Positions 48,506 to 57,974 of a DNA stretch of 64,000 nucleotides are shown here, in pieces. Under the pieces are notes generated by a model. The model was not told the DNA's origin. It saw only the letters and a program-made list of their open reading frames with translations, and ran no database searches. Every line of letters starts with the position of its first letter. Within the stretch, counting starts at the first letter, position 1. The DNA is from Methanocalculus natronophilus (GTDB lineage: Archaea; Halobacteriota; Methanomicrobia; Methanomicrobiales; Methanocorpusculaceae), in the NCBI RefSeq assembly GCF_038751955.1, contig NZ_JBCEXH010000001.1:18300-82299 (forward strand), given 5' to 3'. The position numbers and the translations under genes were made by a program.

Positions 48506-51400
48506 TCATTTTGGGAGATGTTTATACCATTTCCTGAGTGTGGAGACAGAGACACCGGCAGCTGCCGCAACCTCACGTTGTGAGTATGCCTGCCCGGACC
48601 GGTTGGCTGCTTTATAGAGAACAGCAGCAAGAAGGCCGTTTCTGCCTCTCCCGCTGCCTGGGCTCTCTTCTTCTGCCTTCTGAAGAATCAGTGCCGCCTC
48701 TTCAGAGGCCAGCTGATCCAGCTGTAGTTCATTGCAGCACTGTTCGAGGTCAGGATACAATTCAAGGAGACGGGCTTTGCCGGATGCCTGCTGTACAGAC
48801 GCTGTCAGGCTCAAAAGCCCGGCCTGGGAGAGCCGGGAGACACCAGCCACCATGGCATCTGAGCATGGAGTGCCGGCTTGCCTGCAGGCAAGAGAGACGG
48901 CTGTTGCTGCGAGGGCTGCCGGGGATACATCCAGGTAATCTCTGCTTCCCATGAGATCGCGGCAGACATCTAAACAGAGAGCACGAATATCTCCAGAAAG
49001 GCCAAGTGCAGACGATATCCGGCTGATCTCCATTTCGGGATGCAATGCACCAGGCTGCATTCCATCTGCCTTCCTCAGGATGCCGGATCGCTTCCAGATA
49101 TGAAAGAGAACCGGCTTCAGATCGTTTGTGGACCTGTTTGAGAGAGAATACCCGGAACTGCAGATCCCTCCTGCAATGACCGGGGATATAAACGTCTTTT
49201 TGGAAGGAGAGTATACATCTGTACCGGCTTCATTGCCAGGGGGTGCAGCAGAGTCTAAAGCGCCTTCACCCTGAGCAGCACCGTGCCAGTCAAAGCCATG
49301 CACAACAGACCCATTCCCACAATCTCCGGCTGCCAGAGAACGGGGGCGGATATTTCGCTCCGTTCCTTCCGGGAAACCGATGTCGTCCCCATGGCATGCA
49401 CTTTTTTCCCGTGCATTCATATATCCTGTCGCAGCAACAGCATCATCCGGATTGAAGGTGAGCGCATGCTCATACGAGATACGGGCATCATCATAGCATC
49501 CCATCTTTTCAAGGGCAACACCCCTGCCTGTCCAGACACTGCCAAGATCCGGATCATGCTCAAGCGCTTTATCATATGAGAGAACCGCTTCATCAAACCT
49601 GCCAAGGCCACCAAGTGCATTGCCGCGGTTGCACCATGCATGGGCATCACGAGGATTGAGAGCCAGCGCCCTGTCATACGAGGAGACGGCATGCTCAAAC
49701 CTGAGCAATTTTTCCAGTGCAACTCCACGGTTGCTCCAGGCAAGGGCATCACCCGGGCTGATCGCAAGGCAGCGATCATACGAGGCAAGTGCCTCCTTAA
49801 ACCTCCCAAGATGCCCAAGTGCGTTGCCACGGATATACCATGCCAGTGCATGCATTGGATCGACAAAAACAGCCCTGTCATACGACTCTATTGCTTGTGT
49901 ATGCCGCCCGATCTTCTCAAGCGCCACACCCCTCCCAATCCAGGCATTGGCGTTCTCTGGATCTATCGCAAGCGCCTTGTCACAGGAGGCAACAGCATCT
50001 GCATACCGCCCGAGTATCCCAAGCGCATTGCCGCGGTTGCTCCAGGCAGGCGCATTGACAGGATCCAGCTCAAGTGCTTTTTCATATGAAAAGAGCGCAT
50101 CGTCCAGCTGCCCGAGGCCAAGATATGCATTGCCGCGGTTTGTCCATGCAGTGACATAATCAGGATGCAGGGCAAGGGCCCTGTCATACGAGGCAGCTGC
50201 ATCCCCGTACATGCCCAGGTTTGAGAGGGCATTCCCACGGTTATACCAGGCAGATGCATTTTCAGAGTCGATGCCAAGCGCATGATCAAATGAGTGAATG
50301 GCTTCGGCATACCTGCCCAGTTCAACAAGGGCAACACCCTGTCCGGTCCAGGCAAGGGCATCATCAGGATTGATTGCAAGTGCACGATCATAGGAGACCA
50401 GCGCCTCGGTATAGTTTCCGAGGGCTCCAAGTGCCACCCCACGGTTATTCCAGGCGACGGGATCATCCTGATTCAGGGCAAGGGCCCTGTCATACGACTC
50501 AACAGCTTTGGTAAAGGATCCGGTTCTGAGCAGGGCGTTGCCCCGCCCTGTCCAGGCATAGGCATGTCCTGGATCAAGTGAGAGCGCCTGGTCATAGGAG
50601 GCAAGCGCATCTGCATACCGTGAGAGGCTCCTGAGCGTATTTCCCCGGTTATACCAGACCTGGGCACGCGTGCGGCTGATAGCGAGTGCGCGATCATAGG
50701 CGGCAAGTGCATCTGCATGCCTGCCGATATATGCGAGCGCATTCCCACGATTATACCAGGCATGGGCGTTTTTGCGGTCGATTGAAAGGGCACGATCACA
50801 GGATGCGATCGCATCGGTATATCTCCCAAGCCCGATAAGCGCATTCCCACGGGCATTCCAGGCAGCCGCATCATCCGGATCAAGTTCCAGGGCTTTATCA
50901 AAGGATACAAGGGCGTCTCCCGGGCGGCTGAGTTCAGATAGAGCATTCCCACGGCCAATCCAGGCAGCCGCATCTGTTGGATCAAGAGAGAGGGCCTTAT
51001 CATATGATGCCAGTGAATCAACATACCTGCCAAGGTTGGCAAGCTCTGCAGCCCGGTTCAGCCAGGCACACGAATCTTCAGGATCGCTTGCAATGGCACG
51101 ATCATAGGAGTTCAGCGCCTCGCTGTAGTTTCCAAGTTCATAGAGAGCATTCCCACGGCCAATCCAGGCAAGAGAGTCGTGGGGGTTCATCGTGAGTGCA
51201 CGATCATATGATGCTATGGCATCATCGTTTTGCCCAAGCCCGGCAAGTGCTATACCACGACAGGTCCAGGCAACTGAATCAGTTGGGTCAGTAGAGAGTA
51301 CACTATCATATGTCAGAACCGCATCAAGGTAGGAACCCTGCTTGATCAGGTCATATCCTCTGCTGATTTTGCTGATTGGAATGCGCCTGCCAGTACCCAT
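48506..51400 (-). CDS. TPR array fused to TFB (TFIIB)-like cyclin repeats
   Basis: A 964-residue protein. Residues 16-661 are 19 uninterrupted TPR units of exactly 34 residues (consensus NALxxLGRYxDALASYDRALxxDPxxAxAWxxRG). After a linker (662-785) comes a region that aligns by eye with archaeal TFB. Repeat 1 (about 787-872) has ISRISSALGL, a helix ending SLACRQAGTP and SRLSQAGLLSL. Repeat 2 (about 883-963) has GLLAAVLYKAANRSGQ and the helix-turn-helix SQREVAAAAGVSVSTLRKWY, close to TFB's TQREVAEVARVTEVTVRNRY. There is no zinc ribbon or B-finger. ATG 51400 (MGTGRRIP) is chosen; an upstream extension to 51628 adds 76 non-repeat residues. A regulatory role is inferred. Confidence 0.82.
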   Translation of the reverse strand: MGTGRRIPISKISRGYDLIKQGSYLDAVLTYDSVLSTDPTDSVAWTCRGIALAGLGQNDDAIASYDRALTMNPHDSLAWIGRGNALYELGNYSEALNSYDRAIASDPEDSCAWLNRAAELANLGRYVDSLASYDKALSLDPTDAAAWIGRGNALSELSRPGDALVSFDKALELDPDDAAAWNARGNALIGLGRYTDAIASCDRALSIDRKNAHAWYNRGNALAYIGRHADALAAYDRALAISRTRAQVWYNRGNTLRSLSRYADALASYDQALSLDPGHAYAWTGRGNALLRTGSFTKAVESYDRALALNQDDPVAWNNRGVALGALGNYTEALVSYDRALAINPDDALAWTGQGVALVELGRYAEAIHSFDHALGIDSENASAWYNRGNALSNLGMYGDAAASYDRALALHPDYVTAWTNRGNAYLGLGQLDDALFSYEKALELDPVNAPAWSNRGNALGILGRYADAVASCDKALAIDPENANAWIGRGVALEKIGRHTQAIESYDRAVFVDPMHALAWYIRGNALGHLGRFKEALASYDRCLAISPGDALAWSNRGVALEKLLRFEHAVSSYDRALALNPRDAHAWCNRGNALGGLGRFDEAVLSYDKALEHDPDLGSVWTGRGVALEKMGCYDDARISYEHALTFNPDDAVAATGYMNAREKSACHGDDIGFPEGTERNIRPRSLAAGDCGNGSVVHGFDWHGAAQGEGALDSAAPPGNEAGTDVYSPSKKTFISPVIAGGICSSGYSLSNRSTNDLKPVLFHIWKRSGILRKADGMQPGALHPEMEISRISSALGLSGDIRALCLDVCRDLMGSRDYLDVSPAALAATAVSLACRQAGTPCSDAMVAGVSRLSQAGLLSLTASVQQASGKARLLELYPDLEQCCNELQLDQLASEEAALILQKAEEESPGSGRGRNGLLAAVLYKAANRSGQAYSQREVAAAAGVSVSTLRKWYKHLPK

Positions 51401-51443
51401 CTGTCCAAACCCTCTCTCATGGCACAAGGCTTGTATACTACTA

Positions 51444-51451
51444 TGATATAC
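51444..51451 (-). promoter_or_regulatory. Possible TATA box of the TPR-TFB gene
   Basis: On the minus strand GAGAGTATATCATAG places TATATC-like sequence about 45-50 bp before ATG 51400. A second candidate, ACATATATATCAGG, lies farther upstream near 51475-51485. The remaining gap to atpD holds no gene. Confidence 0.35.
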
Positions 51452-51668
51452 TCTCTTTCTCTTCTCTGTATCCTGATATATATGTGGGAGTCGTTTCCTA
51501 TCAGAGTATTGATTTTGATGGAGCCAGGCAATTAAATCAGAGGAGCTGAAAAATCTCACCGTTACCAGATACCAGGCACAAGAGCGGCAGCCTTTGTTTT
51601 GTCCAGTAGAAATCTGAGTTGCACTCAATAGAGCAACACCATCAGACCCACCTGATCTGGCCCAGGTG

Positions 51669-51675
51669 AAAAAAA
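51669..51675 (-). terminator. Oligo-T terminator of the ATP synthase operon
   Basis: T7 on the minus strand, 27 bp after the atpD stop, is consistent with archaeal termination at the operon end. Confidence 0.5.
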
Positions 51676-51701
51676 GAGTATTGGAGCAGGATTCAAACAG
51701 G

Positions 51702-52355
51702 TCATCCGGCAGCAGCTTTCTCTTTCTGCTTCCTGCGTGATATGATCTTCTTCACTTTCTTTAATCTGAAGAGATCTTCTCTTTCACGTTCCTCTATTGC
51801 AATTTTGATGCTTTTTGCGGTATCTAACAGATCTGGTATCACCACCTGCTCAAGGGCATTCACACGCCTCCGGTTCATCTGGATCTCTTCCCCAAGTCTC
51901 CGGAGAGCGGTCTCGGTCTCAGCCAGCTGGATGATCAGATCCAGTTCCTTCTCAAACTTCTCCGCAACCTCATCGATCCTCGCAGAGACACCGACGACAC
52001 TATACCCCCGCTCAAAGGTTCCCTTGGAGATCGTCTTCTTCTCGAGGATCGGAACAGGTACACCCATGATGTTTTTGCCGGAAATATCCAGAAAGACCCC
52101 GCGCCGCGTTGCAAGGGCAGCAGACCTGACTGCCACAGAATCATCGACTGCGACTGCCATATGCAGGGAATGCCGGGCTGACCGGTCCACAACCTCCAGT
52201 TCCGCCCTTGAGTCGGATACATCCTTCATGATTAAAAAGAATTCCTGGATGAGTGCATCCATCTTCTGGCGCAGGAGATCTTTTCCCTGTTCTGCGAGCT
52301 TGATCTGGTTTTTCACCCTGATAAGCTCCATGCGGGTGGGATTAACCTGCTCCAT
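51702..52355 (-). CDS. atpD: A-type ATP synthase subunit D
   Basis: A 217-residue coiled-coil subunit that forms the rotating central stalk inside the A3B3 head. The start MEQVNPTRMELIRVKNQIKLAEQGKDLL and the late helix LRRLGEEIQMNRRRVNALEQVVIP are typical of AtpD/NtpD. It begins 3 bp after the atpB stop and is the last gene of the operon. Confidence 0.93.
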   Translation of the reverse strand: MEQVNPTRMELIRVKNQIKLAEQGKDLLRQKMDALIQEFFLIMKDVSDSRAELEVVDRSARHSLHMAVAVDDSVAVRSAALATRRGVFLDISGKNIMGVPVPILEKKTISKGTFERGYSVVGVSARIDEVAEKFEKELDLIIQLAETETALRRLGEEIQMNRRRVNALEQVVIPDLLDTAKSIKIAIEEREREDLFRLKKVKKIISRRKQKEKAAAG

Positions 52356-52358
52356 TCA

Positions 52359-53756
52359 TCATTCCTCCTGGTATCCGGGATGGTATTTCTCGATGTTTTC
52401 AACAGAAATCCGTTTGAGTTCCTCATCAGGGAGCATTGCAAGCAGGTTCCACCCGATTGCAAGGGTCTTTTCGATCCCCCGGTTCTCATCTCCCTGTGAA
52501 ATAAAGGTCTTCTCAAACTCATCAGCAAGCTTGAGATACATTCTGTCGAGCTCTGTCAGCGCCTCCTCTCCAACAATCGCAACAAGCCTCCTGAGATCCC
52601 GTCCATAGGCATAGGAGGCATAGAGCTGGTCGGCAACATTACGGTGGTCTTCCCGTGTCTTCCCCTCACCAATGCCCGAGTTCATCAGCCTTGAGAGGCA
52701 CGGAAGAACGTCGATCGGGGGATCGCCACCTCTCCTGAAGAGATCACGCGACAGGACAATCTGTCCCTCGGTGATATAGCCTGTCAGATCAGGTACCGGA
52801 TGGGTGATATCATCATCCGGCATCGTCAGAATCGGAATCTGGGTAATTGAGCCTTTCTTTCCTTTGATCTTCCCTGCACGTTCATAAATTGTCGAGAGAT
52901 CGGTATACATATACCCCGGATACCCTCTCCGTCCGGGAACCTCTTCCCGGGCGGTTGATATCTCACGGAGCGCCTCACAGTAATTGATCATATCAGTGAG
53001 AATAACAAGCACATGATGGTTCAGTGTATAGGCGAGGTATTCTGCAACCGAGAGGGCACATCGCGGGGTTGTCAGCCTCTCGATAGTCGGATCATCAGTC
53101 AGGTTCATGAAAAAGACAACCCTTCCAAGTGCCCCGGACTTCTCAAAGGAACGGATGAAGAAGGAAGCCTCCCTGAAGGTGATCCCCATTGCCGCAAAGA
53201 CAACAGAGAACTGTTCACCTTCTCCAAGCACTTCTGCCTGCCTTCCGATCTGGGCTGCGAGCTTGTTTGCAGGCAGGCCCGCACCCGAGAAGATCGGAAG
53301 CTTCTGCCCCCGGACAAGCGTATTGAGCCCGTCTATTGCCGACATGCCGGTCTGGATAAAATCTTCAGGCTTATCCCGTGCGACCGGGTTGATCGGCATG
53401 CCATTCACATCGATTTCCATCTCCTCAATGATATCCGGGCCGCCATCACGGGGCTTGCCGATTCCATTAAAGGTTCTCCCGAGGATATCCGGAGAGAGCT
53501 TCATCATGAGAGGCCTGCCGGTGAAGCTGGCTTTCGTATTCCTGTTGTCTATGCCGGTTGTACCCTCAAAGACCTGCACAACAGCAACATCCTCTGCTAT
53601 CTCAAGCACCCTTCCGGTTCGCTCCTCGCCATCTGCAAGCCGTATCCGTACAATCTCATCATACGAGACATCGGTTGTATTCCCGATGAAGATCAAAGGA
53701 CCTGCGACATGGCTTATGGTTCTGTACTCCTTGGTTGCAAGCGGGACTGCCATCAT
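52359..53756 (-). CDS. atpB: A-type ATP synthase subunit B
   Basis: A 465-residue regulatory, non-catalytic nucleotide-binding subunit of the A1 head. It has [21 protein letters not shown] in place of a Walker A loop and [19 protein letters not shown] and [18 protein letters not shown] as family signatures. It starts [14 protein letters not shown]; the ATG overlaps the atpA stop by 4 bp, indicating coupled translation. Confidence 0.95.
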   Translation of the reverse strand: MMAVPLATKEYRTISHVAGPLIFIGNTTDVSYDEIVRIRLADGEERTGRVLEIAEDVAVVQVFEGTTGIDNRNTKASFTGRPLMMKLSPDILGRTFNGIGKPRDGGPDIIEEMEIDVNGMPINPVARDKPEDFIQTGMSAIDGLNTLVRGQKLPIFSGAGLPANKLAAQIGRQAEVLGEGEQFSVVFAAMGITFREASFFIRSFEKSGALGRVVFFMNLTDDPTIERLTTPRCALSVAEYLAYTLNHHVLVILTDMINYCEALREISTAREEVPGRRGYPGYMYTDLSTIYERAGKIKGKKGSITQIPILTMPDDDITHPVPDLTGYITEGQIVLSRDLFRRGGDPPIDVLPCLSRLMNSGIGEGKTREDHRNVADQLYASYAYGRDLRRLVAIVGEEALTELDRMYLKLADEFEKTFISQGDENRGIEKTLAIGWNLLAMLPDEELKRISVENIEKYHPGYQEE

Positions 53757-55492
53757 GATTCCTCCAGAAGGGATGCGATATCCCGGTTTATCCTCTCGAT
53801 ATATTCTTCAACCATCGCAGCATCGGGCAGCTCCTTCATCCGCCCGATATCCTTTTTTACCGGCAGCTGCATCACTGCATCAATCCCGACGCCCCGGTTC
53901 ATGGATCGTTTCCCGCTCTCATAGAAGGTGAGAATGGTCTTGAGCATCCAGTACTGTTTGTCAAGCGAACAGAAGGAATCAATATCATGAAATGCACTCT
54001 GCTGAAGGAAATCCTCCCGTATCATCCGGGAAACCTCAAGGATGAGTTTCTCACTCTCAGGGAGGGCATCCGGCCCGACCAGCTGGACGATCTCCTGCAG
54101 TTCGACCTCCTTCTGGAGCAGATAAATTGCTTCTTCCCGAAGATTCAGCCAGTCTCCGGCTACTTCCTGGTTGTACCAGTCTCCAAGACTCTCCAGGTAG
54201 AGAGAATAACTTTTAATCCAGTTCACTGAAGGGAAATGGCGCCGGTAGGCAAGAGCAGTATCCAGTGCCCAGAAGGTGCCTGCAACCCGGAGCGTGTTCT
54301 GGGTAATCGGCTCTGAGAAGTCTCCGCCCGGAGGTGAGACGGCACCGATGATGGTAATTGACCCGATCCGTTCATCATTTCCGTGGCATATCACACGGCC
54401 GGCACGCTCATAAAATGCCGCAAGCCGTGTTGCAAGATATGCAGGATATCCCTCCTCGCCAGGCATCTCTTCAAGCCGTCCTGAGATCTCCCTGAGTGCC
54501 TCTCCCCATCTCGAGGTAGAATCTGCCATCAGAGCCACATCATACCCCATATCACGGTAGTATTCTGCTATGGTGATCCCGGTATAAATCGAGGCTTCCC
54601 GGGCGGCAACAGGCATATTGGATGTATTCGCGATAAGGACAGTACGCTCAATCAGCGGAAGGCCCGTTCTTGGATCAATGAGTTCGGGGAACTCATAGAG
54701 AACATCCGTCATCTCGTTGCCCCGTTCGCCACAGCCGATATAGACAACAATCTGGGTATCAGACCATTTCGCGAGAGTTTGTTCTGCAACCGTCTTTCCG
54801 GTTCCAAAGCCCCCGGGTATCATTGCGGTTCCACCTTTGGCAACCGGAAACATGGTATCAAAGATCCGCTGCCCGGTGATCAGAAGGGTATCCGGATCCA
54901 GCTTTTTCCGGAAGGGGCGTGGTTTTCTGGCCGGCCAGAGCTGCATCATGCGGATTTTGGAGCCGTTATCCAGAATACAGACCGGCTCTTCTACTGTGAA
55001 GTCACCTTCATATATCTCTTTGACAGTTCCCGAAACTGCCGGTGGAACCATGATCCGGTGTTCAATATGGTATTCTGCCACAACACCGATGAGATCTCCC
55101 TCCCTGACGGGGTCGCCTGCTGAAACAGCCGGAGTAAAGGTCCAGCGTCGGGAGAGATCAAGTCCGGGAGGAAAGATACCCCGCGAGATAAAGTCTCCGC
55201 TCATATCCTGGAGGACAGGGAGTGGGCGCTGGATGCCATCATAGATTGAAGAGAGAAGCCCGGGTCCAAGAGCCACAGAAAACTGGGAGCCTGTGCTCTC
55301 CACCTTCTCACCGATCTTTAAGCCGGATGTATCTTCATACACCTGGATGATCGCCTCATCACGGTCAAGACGGATAATTTCTCCAAATAATGCATCTTTG
55401 CCGACCCGTACCACCTCATACATCATTGAGCCCCGGAGTCCTGTTGCATTTACAACCGGCCCGGATATTCGTGAAATGCTGCCTACTGCCAC
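53753..55492 (-). CDS. atpA: A-type ATP synthase subunit A (catalytic)
   Basis: A 579-residue catalytic subunit of the A1 head. The Walker A motif is GGFGTGKTV, slightly changed from the common GPFGSGKTV. The A/V-type non-homologous insertion is present, and [29 protein letters not shown] marks the catalytic region. GTG 55492 ([12 protein letters not shown]) follows GAGGCGAT. It lies between atpF and atpB in the expected order. Confidence 0.96.
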   Translation of the reverse strand: MAVGSISRISGPVVNATGLRGSMMYEVVRVGKDALFGEIIRLDRDEAIIQVYEDTSGLKIGEKVESTGSQFSVALGPGLLSSIYDGIQRPLPVLQDMSGDFISRGIFPPGLDLSRRWTFTPAVSAGDPVREGDLIGVVAEYHIEHRIMVPPAVSGTVKEIYEGDFTVEEPVCILDNGSKIRMMQLWPARKPRPFRKKLDPDTLLITGQRIFDTMFPVAKGGTAMIPGGFGTGKTVAEQTLAKWSDTQIVVYIGCGERGNEMTDVLYEFPELIDPRTGLPLIERTVLIANTSNMPVAAREASIYTGITIAEYYRDMGYDVALMADSTSRWGEALREISGRLEEMPGEEGYPAYLATRLAAFYERAGRVICHGNDERIGSITIIGAVSPPGGDFSEPITQNTLRVAGTFWALDTALAYRRHFPSVNWIKSYSLYLESLGDWYNQEVAGDWLNLREEAIYLLQKEVELQEIVQLVGPDALPESEKLILEVSRMIREDFLQQSAFHDIDSFCSLDKQYWMLKTILTFYESGKRSMNRGVGIDAVMQLPVKKDIGRMKELPDAAMVEEYIERINRDIASLLEES

Positions 55493-55496
55493 GTCT

Positions 55497-55817
55497 CTAT
55501 CGCCTCACAACAATATTGTAGCCAATTGCCCTGCGGAGAAGCCTGTCGATGTAGCTCTCCTGGTCCGCCTGCTTCTTCCCCGATGGAATCGGGATGATGA
55601 TGGGCCTGTACGATTTCTCGATACGTTCCATAATCTTTCGATCCAGTCTCTCGATAAACTCTTCATTCATTGCAATCACCCCGGTATCATCACGATGGAG
55701 CAGGCGGGATACCAGTTTGCCCGCATCATCAGGGTCAGCAAGCTCGATGACTTCAACTCCAGCCATCTGAAAGCCGGGAGCGGTCTCGGGATCGGTCACG
55801 ACCATACATTTATACAT
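55497..55817 (-). CDS. atpF: A-type ATP synthase subunit F
   Basis: A 106-residue central-stalk subunit associated with [20 protein letters not shown] and [16 protein letters not shown] are characteristic. ATG 55817 overlaps the atpC stop by 8 bp and has GGAGGGCG upstream; ATG 55805 is an alternative. Confidence 0.9.
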   Translation of the reverse strand: MYKCMVVTDPETAPGFQMAGVEVIELADPDDAGKLVSRLLHRDDTGVIAMNEEFIERLDRKIMERIEKSYRPIIIPIPSGKKQADQESYIDRLLRRAIGYNIVVRR

Positions 55818-56862
55818 AGGTCAACGCCCTCCGCAGTTCTGGTTCAGGCACCTGGCCGATGATGGATCGGGCTATGATCCTGATGTTCGTGATTTCGTTC
55901 TCTTTTGCCCAGATATACCCGATAGGGATGGCGATACTGAGTGGATCCCGGAGGAAGTGCCTGCATCCCTTGATGATTATAAATCGCTCAAGTTCCCGTT
56001 CAAGTGAAGAAAGCTTCTCATGGACAAGATCTTCCCTGTTGACATCTCCAAGAAATGCATACGCGGTATCTGCCAGTTCCCTGACGAACTCCTCGACAGA
56101 TCGTGCAGTCAGCATCGGTGCCAGCTGATCGATCCTGATATATTTGCCTCCTGCGATCAGGTAGTCATTGGGATCATCAACATTGATCCGGTCCCTGATG
56201 ATTCTGAGCACAATTTTGAGGTTCGCAACATCAATTCCAGTCTGGATCATCTCTAGAACAATGACACCATCATCACTCTCATCCTCTTTCAGGATTGAGA
56301 GAGCATGATTGAAGTAAAACTGATCCAGTGCGAATTCGAGGATGGCAAGATCACGTTTTTCAAGATAGGCTGGTAGTTTCCGGGTCAGGGGAGCGGCATA
56401 ATCGATCCTCCAGGTTGCAAGCAGGTCAATAACAGCCCTGACATCCGGCTGTTCAGTCAGCTCGCTGAGTGCAGCCATACCAAGTTCTCCTGCCGGTACA
56501 AGATTTGCGATGATCTCATTGTGGTGAGCGCCAATCTTCTTTCCACGCAGCACCGTTTTGATATTCTGGACATCAAAGCGATTGAGCAGAATGCGAATGT
56601 AGGCCTCATCGGATTCACCCCTGAAGAAGCGGAGAATCTGCCGGAACGAGAAGACGAGATCCCGTCGTATTGCCGTCTCGATCTGGGAGATCCCGGAAAA
56701 TTCTATACCTGCCTTCTGAATCTCTGTTCTGTATGCGGTATCCTCAAGTGCAATGATTAAGGAATCGATATCCGGTTTGTTTGAGAGCTCATCGAGATCC
56801 TGTTGATCCAGAAGCCGGCTTTTCATGCTTTTAATCCGGGCATTCGCATTTCCGTAATCCAT
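55810..56862 (-). CDS. atpC: A-type ATP synthase subunit C
   Basis: A subunit of about 350 residues (V-type subunit d counterpart) that couples the central stalk to the c-ring. MDYGNANARIKSMKSRLLD is the typical start, and repeated helical units such as RDLVFSFRQILRFFRGE follow. ATG 56862 with GGAGGGTGAG is preferred over the upstream extension to 56961; the ATG lies 2 bp inside the region that follows the atpE stop. Confidence 0.92.
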   Translation of the reverse strand: MDYGNANARIKSMKSRLLDQQDLDELSNKPDIDSLIIALEDTAYRTEIQKAGIEFSGISQIETAIRRDLVFSFRQILRFFRGESDEAYIRILLNRFDVQNIKTVLRGKKIGAHHNEIIANLVPAGELGMAALSELTEQPDVRAVIDLLATWRIDYAAPLTRKLPAYLEKRDLAILEFALDQFYFNHALSILKEDESDDGVIVLEMIQTGIDVANLKIVLRIIRDRINVDDPNDYLIAGGKYIRIDQLAPMLTARSVEEFVRELADTAYAFLGDVNREDLVHEKLSSLERELERFIIIKGCRHFLRDPLSIAIPIGYIWAKENEITNIRIIARSIIGQVPEPELRRALTYV

Positions 56863-56863
56863 C

Positions 56864-57442
56864 TCACCCTCCTTCCAGTATAGAAAAGATCTCTTTCCTG
56901 AGCAGTTCCCTGGATTTCGCAAGCCTCGACTCAAGTGTGTTGTCAACGGCGATACTCTCATCCGGAGTCATTGCAATTAATCCTCCAGGCGTCTCAATAT
57001 CTGCAATCACATCGTGATTCAGGCCGGTATCGGTTTTAATCCGGGAAAAGAGATCCTGATCTGCAGGATCGATGTGGAGGATGGCGGCGTCGTGGTCAAG
57101 GAGAGAGAGAGCTTCACGCGTTGCAGCCTTCAAAAAGGTTTCATACTCCGGACTTTCTCTGAAGGAAGCGATCTCTTCTTCTGCACGAAGGAAGACGGCC
57201 TCAAAAAATTCTTCTTTTATCTGCAATAGTTCAAGCCTTGCTTTTTCCCGGGCGGCAACAACTGAAATCCGTTCCAGAGCACCGGCATTCTTCCAGTGCT
57301 CAAGATGGAGCTGTTTCAGTTTCATGCCTTCGGCGTCTGCTTCCTCTCGTATCCGCTCAGCCCGGGCTTCTGCCTCCTCCAGGATTCTCTGTATCTCCTC
57401 TTCGGCAGACTCATCAACGGTTTTTATCAGTTGTTCGCTCAT
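56864..57442 (-). CDS. atpE: A-type ATP synthase subunit E
   Basis: A peripheral-stalk subunit of about 192 residues. A long charged N-terminal helix (EEEIQRILEEAEARAERIREEA) pairs with subunit H, and the C-terminal domain has LLDHDAAILHIDPADQDLF and GGLIAMTPDESIAVDNTLESRL. ATG 57442 (MSEQLIKTVDE) with GGAGTG upstream is preferred over 57478. Confidence 0.9.
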   Translation of the reverse strand: MSEQLIKTVDESAEEEIQRILEEAEARAERIREEADAEGMKLKQLHLEHWKNAGALERISVVAAREKARLELLQIKEEFFEAVFLRAEEEIASFRESPEYETFLKAATREALSLLDHDAAILHIDPADQDLFSRIKTDTGLNHDVIADIETPGGLIAMTPDESIAVDNTLESRLAKSRELLRKEIFSILEGG

Positions 57443-57559
57443 GTGCCACTCCATCTCTCTTTCATCTGAAAGACTCAAATATATCTCTCTTTTTCCAAAG
57501 CGCAGGCACTGCTCTTATGATGATCATGGGGAGACTATTGAGTCTCTCAAGGTCTTTTC

Positions 57560-57778
57560 TTACATGATCAGGATCATCGCTGCAATAACGAACCCAAAGA
57601 TGGCAAGCGTTTCAGGAATAGCCAGAAATATCAGCATGTAACCGAACAGCTCAGGCCTTTCGGCAACTGTGCCGGCTCCGGCAGATCCAATTCTCGACAT
57701 CGCAATTCCAGCTCCAAGTGCGCCAAGCCCAAAAGCAATGCCGGCACCGATTGGTATACCCCACTCCATAGTACTCAT
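57560..57778 (-). CDS. atpK: A-type ATP synthase rotor subunit K (c)
   Basis: A 72-residue two-helix proteolipid that forms the membrane rotor ring. The ion-binding carboxylate is Glu in LAIPETLAIFGFVIA of the second helix, and the first helix has the Gly-rich GAGIAFGLGALGAGIAMSRIG. It is a single hairpin, not a duplicated form. H+ or Na+ specificity cannot be decided by eye. A 196-bp gap separates it from atpI. Confidence 0.95.
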   Translation of the reverse strand: MSTMEWGIPIGAGIAFGLGALGAGIAMSRIGSAGAGTVAERPELFGYMLIFLAIPETLAIFGFVIAAMILIM

Positions 57779-57974
57779 TACCTGTTAGTTACGCCTAAAT
57801 GGCAATTTGTTCTTCAAGCGATACTGCCTCTTCTGCACCATTTTCACGTCAGGGTCGATCCCGGATCCGCTCTTCCACACCGGTACAGTGACAGGAACAC
57901 CCCCGTAACGGGATGTCCGAAACGGTGCTCGTAAATCAATTGAAATTACAGAATCGGCCATTCATTTCATGGAA
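57779..57974 (-). other. Long spacer between atpI and atpK
   Basis: About 196 bp without a gene inside an otherwise tightly packed operon. CCCG-TTA-CGGG (near 57913-57925) is a small hairpin on the minus strand, and AATTTCAATTGATTTACG is a weak TATA-like run near 57935-57955. It may boost or process the message for the abundant rotor subunit. Confidence 0.5.

Noticed and set aside
48900-51400. Regular 102-bp periodicity that could suggest a CRISPR-like or satellite array
   Set aside because: The period equals 34 codons and the frame encodes TPR units throughout; there are no identical repeats separated by unique spacers.
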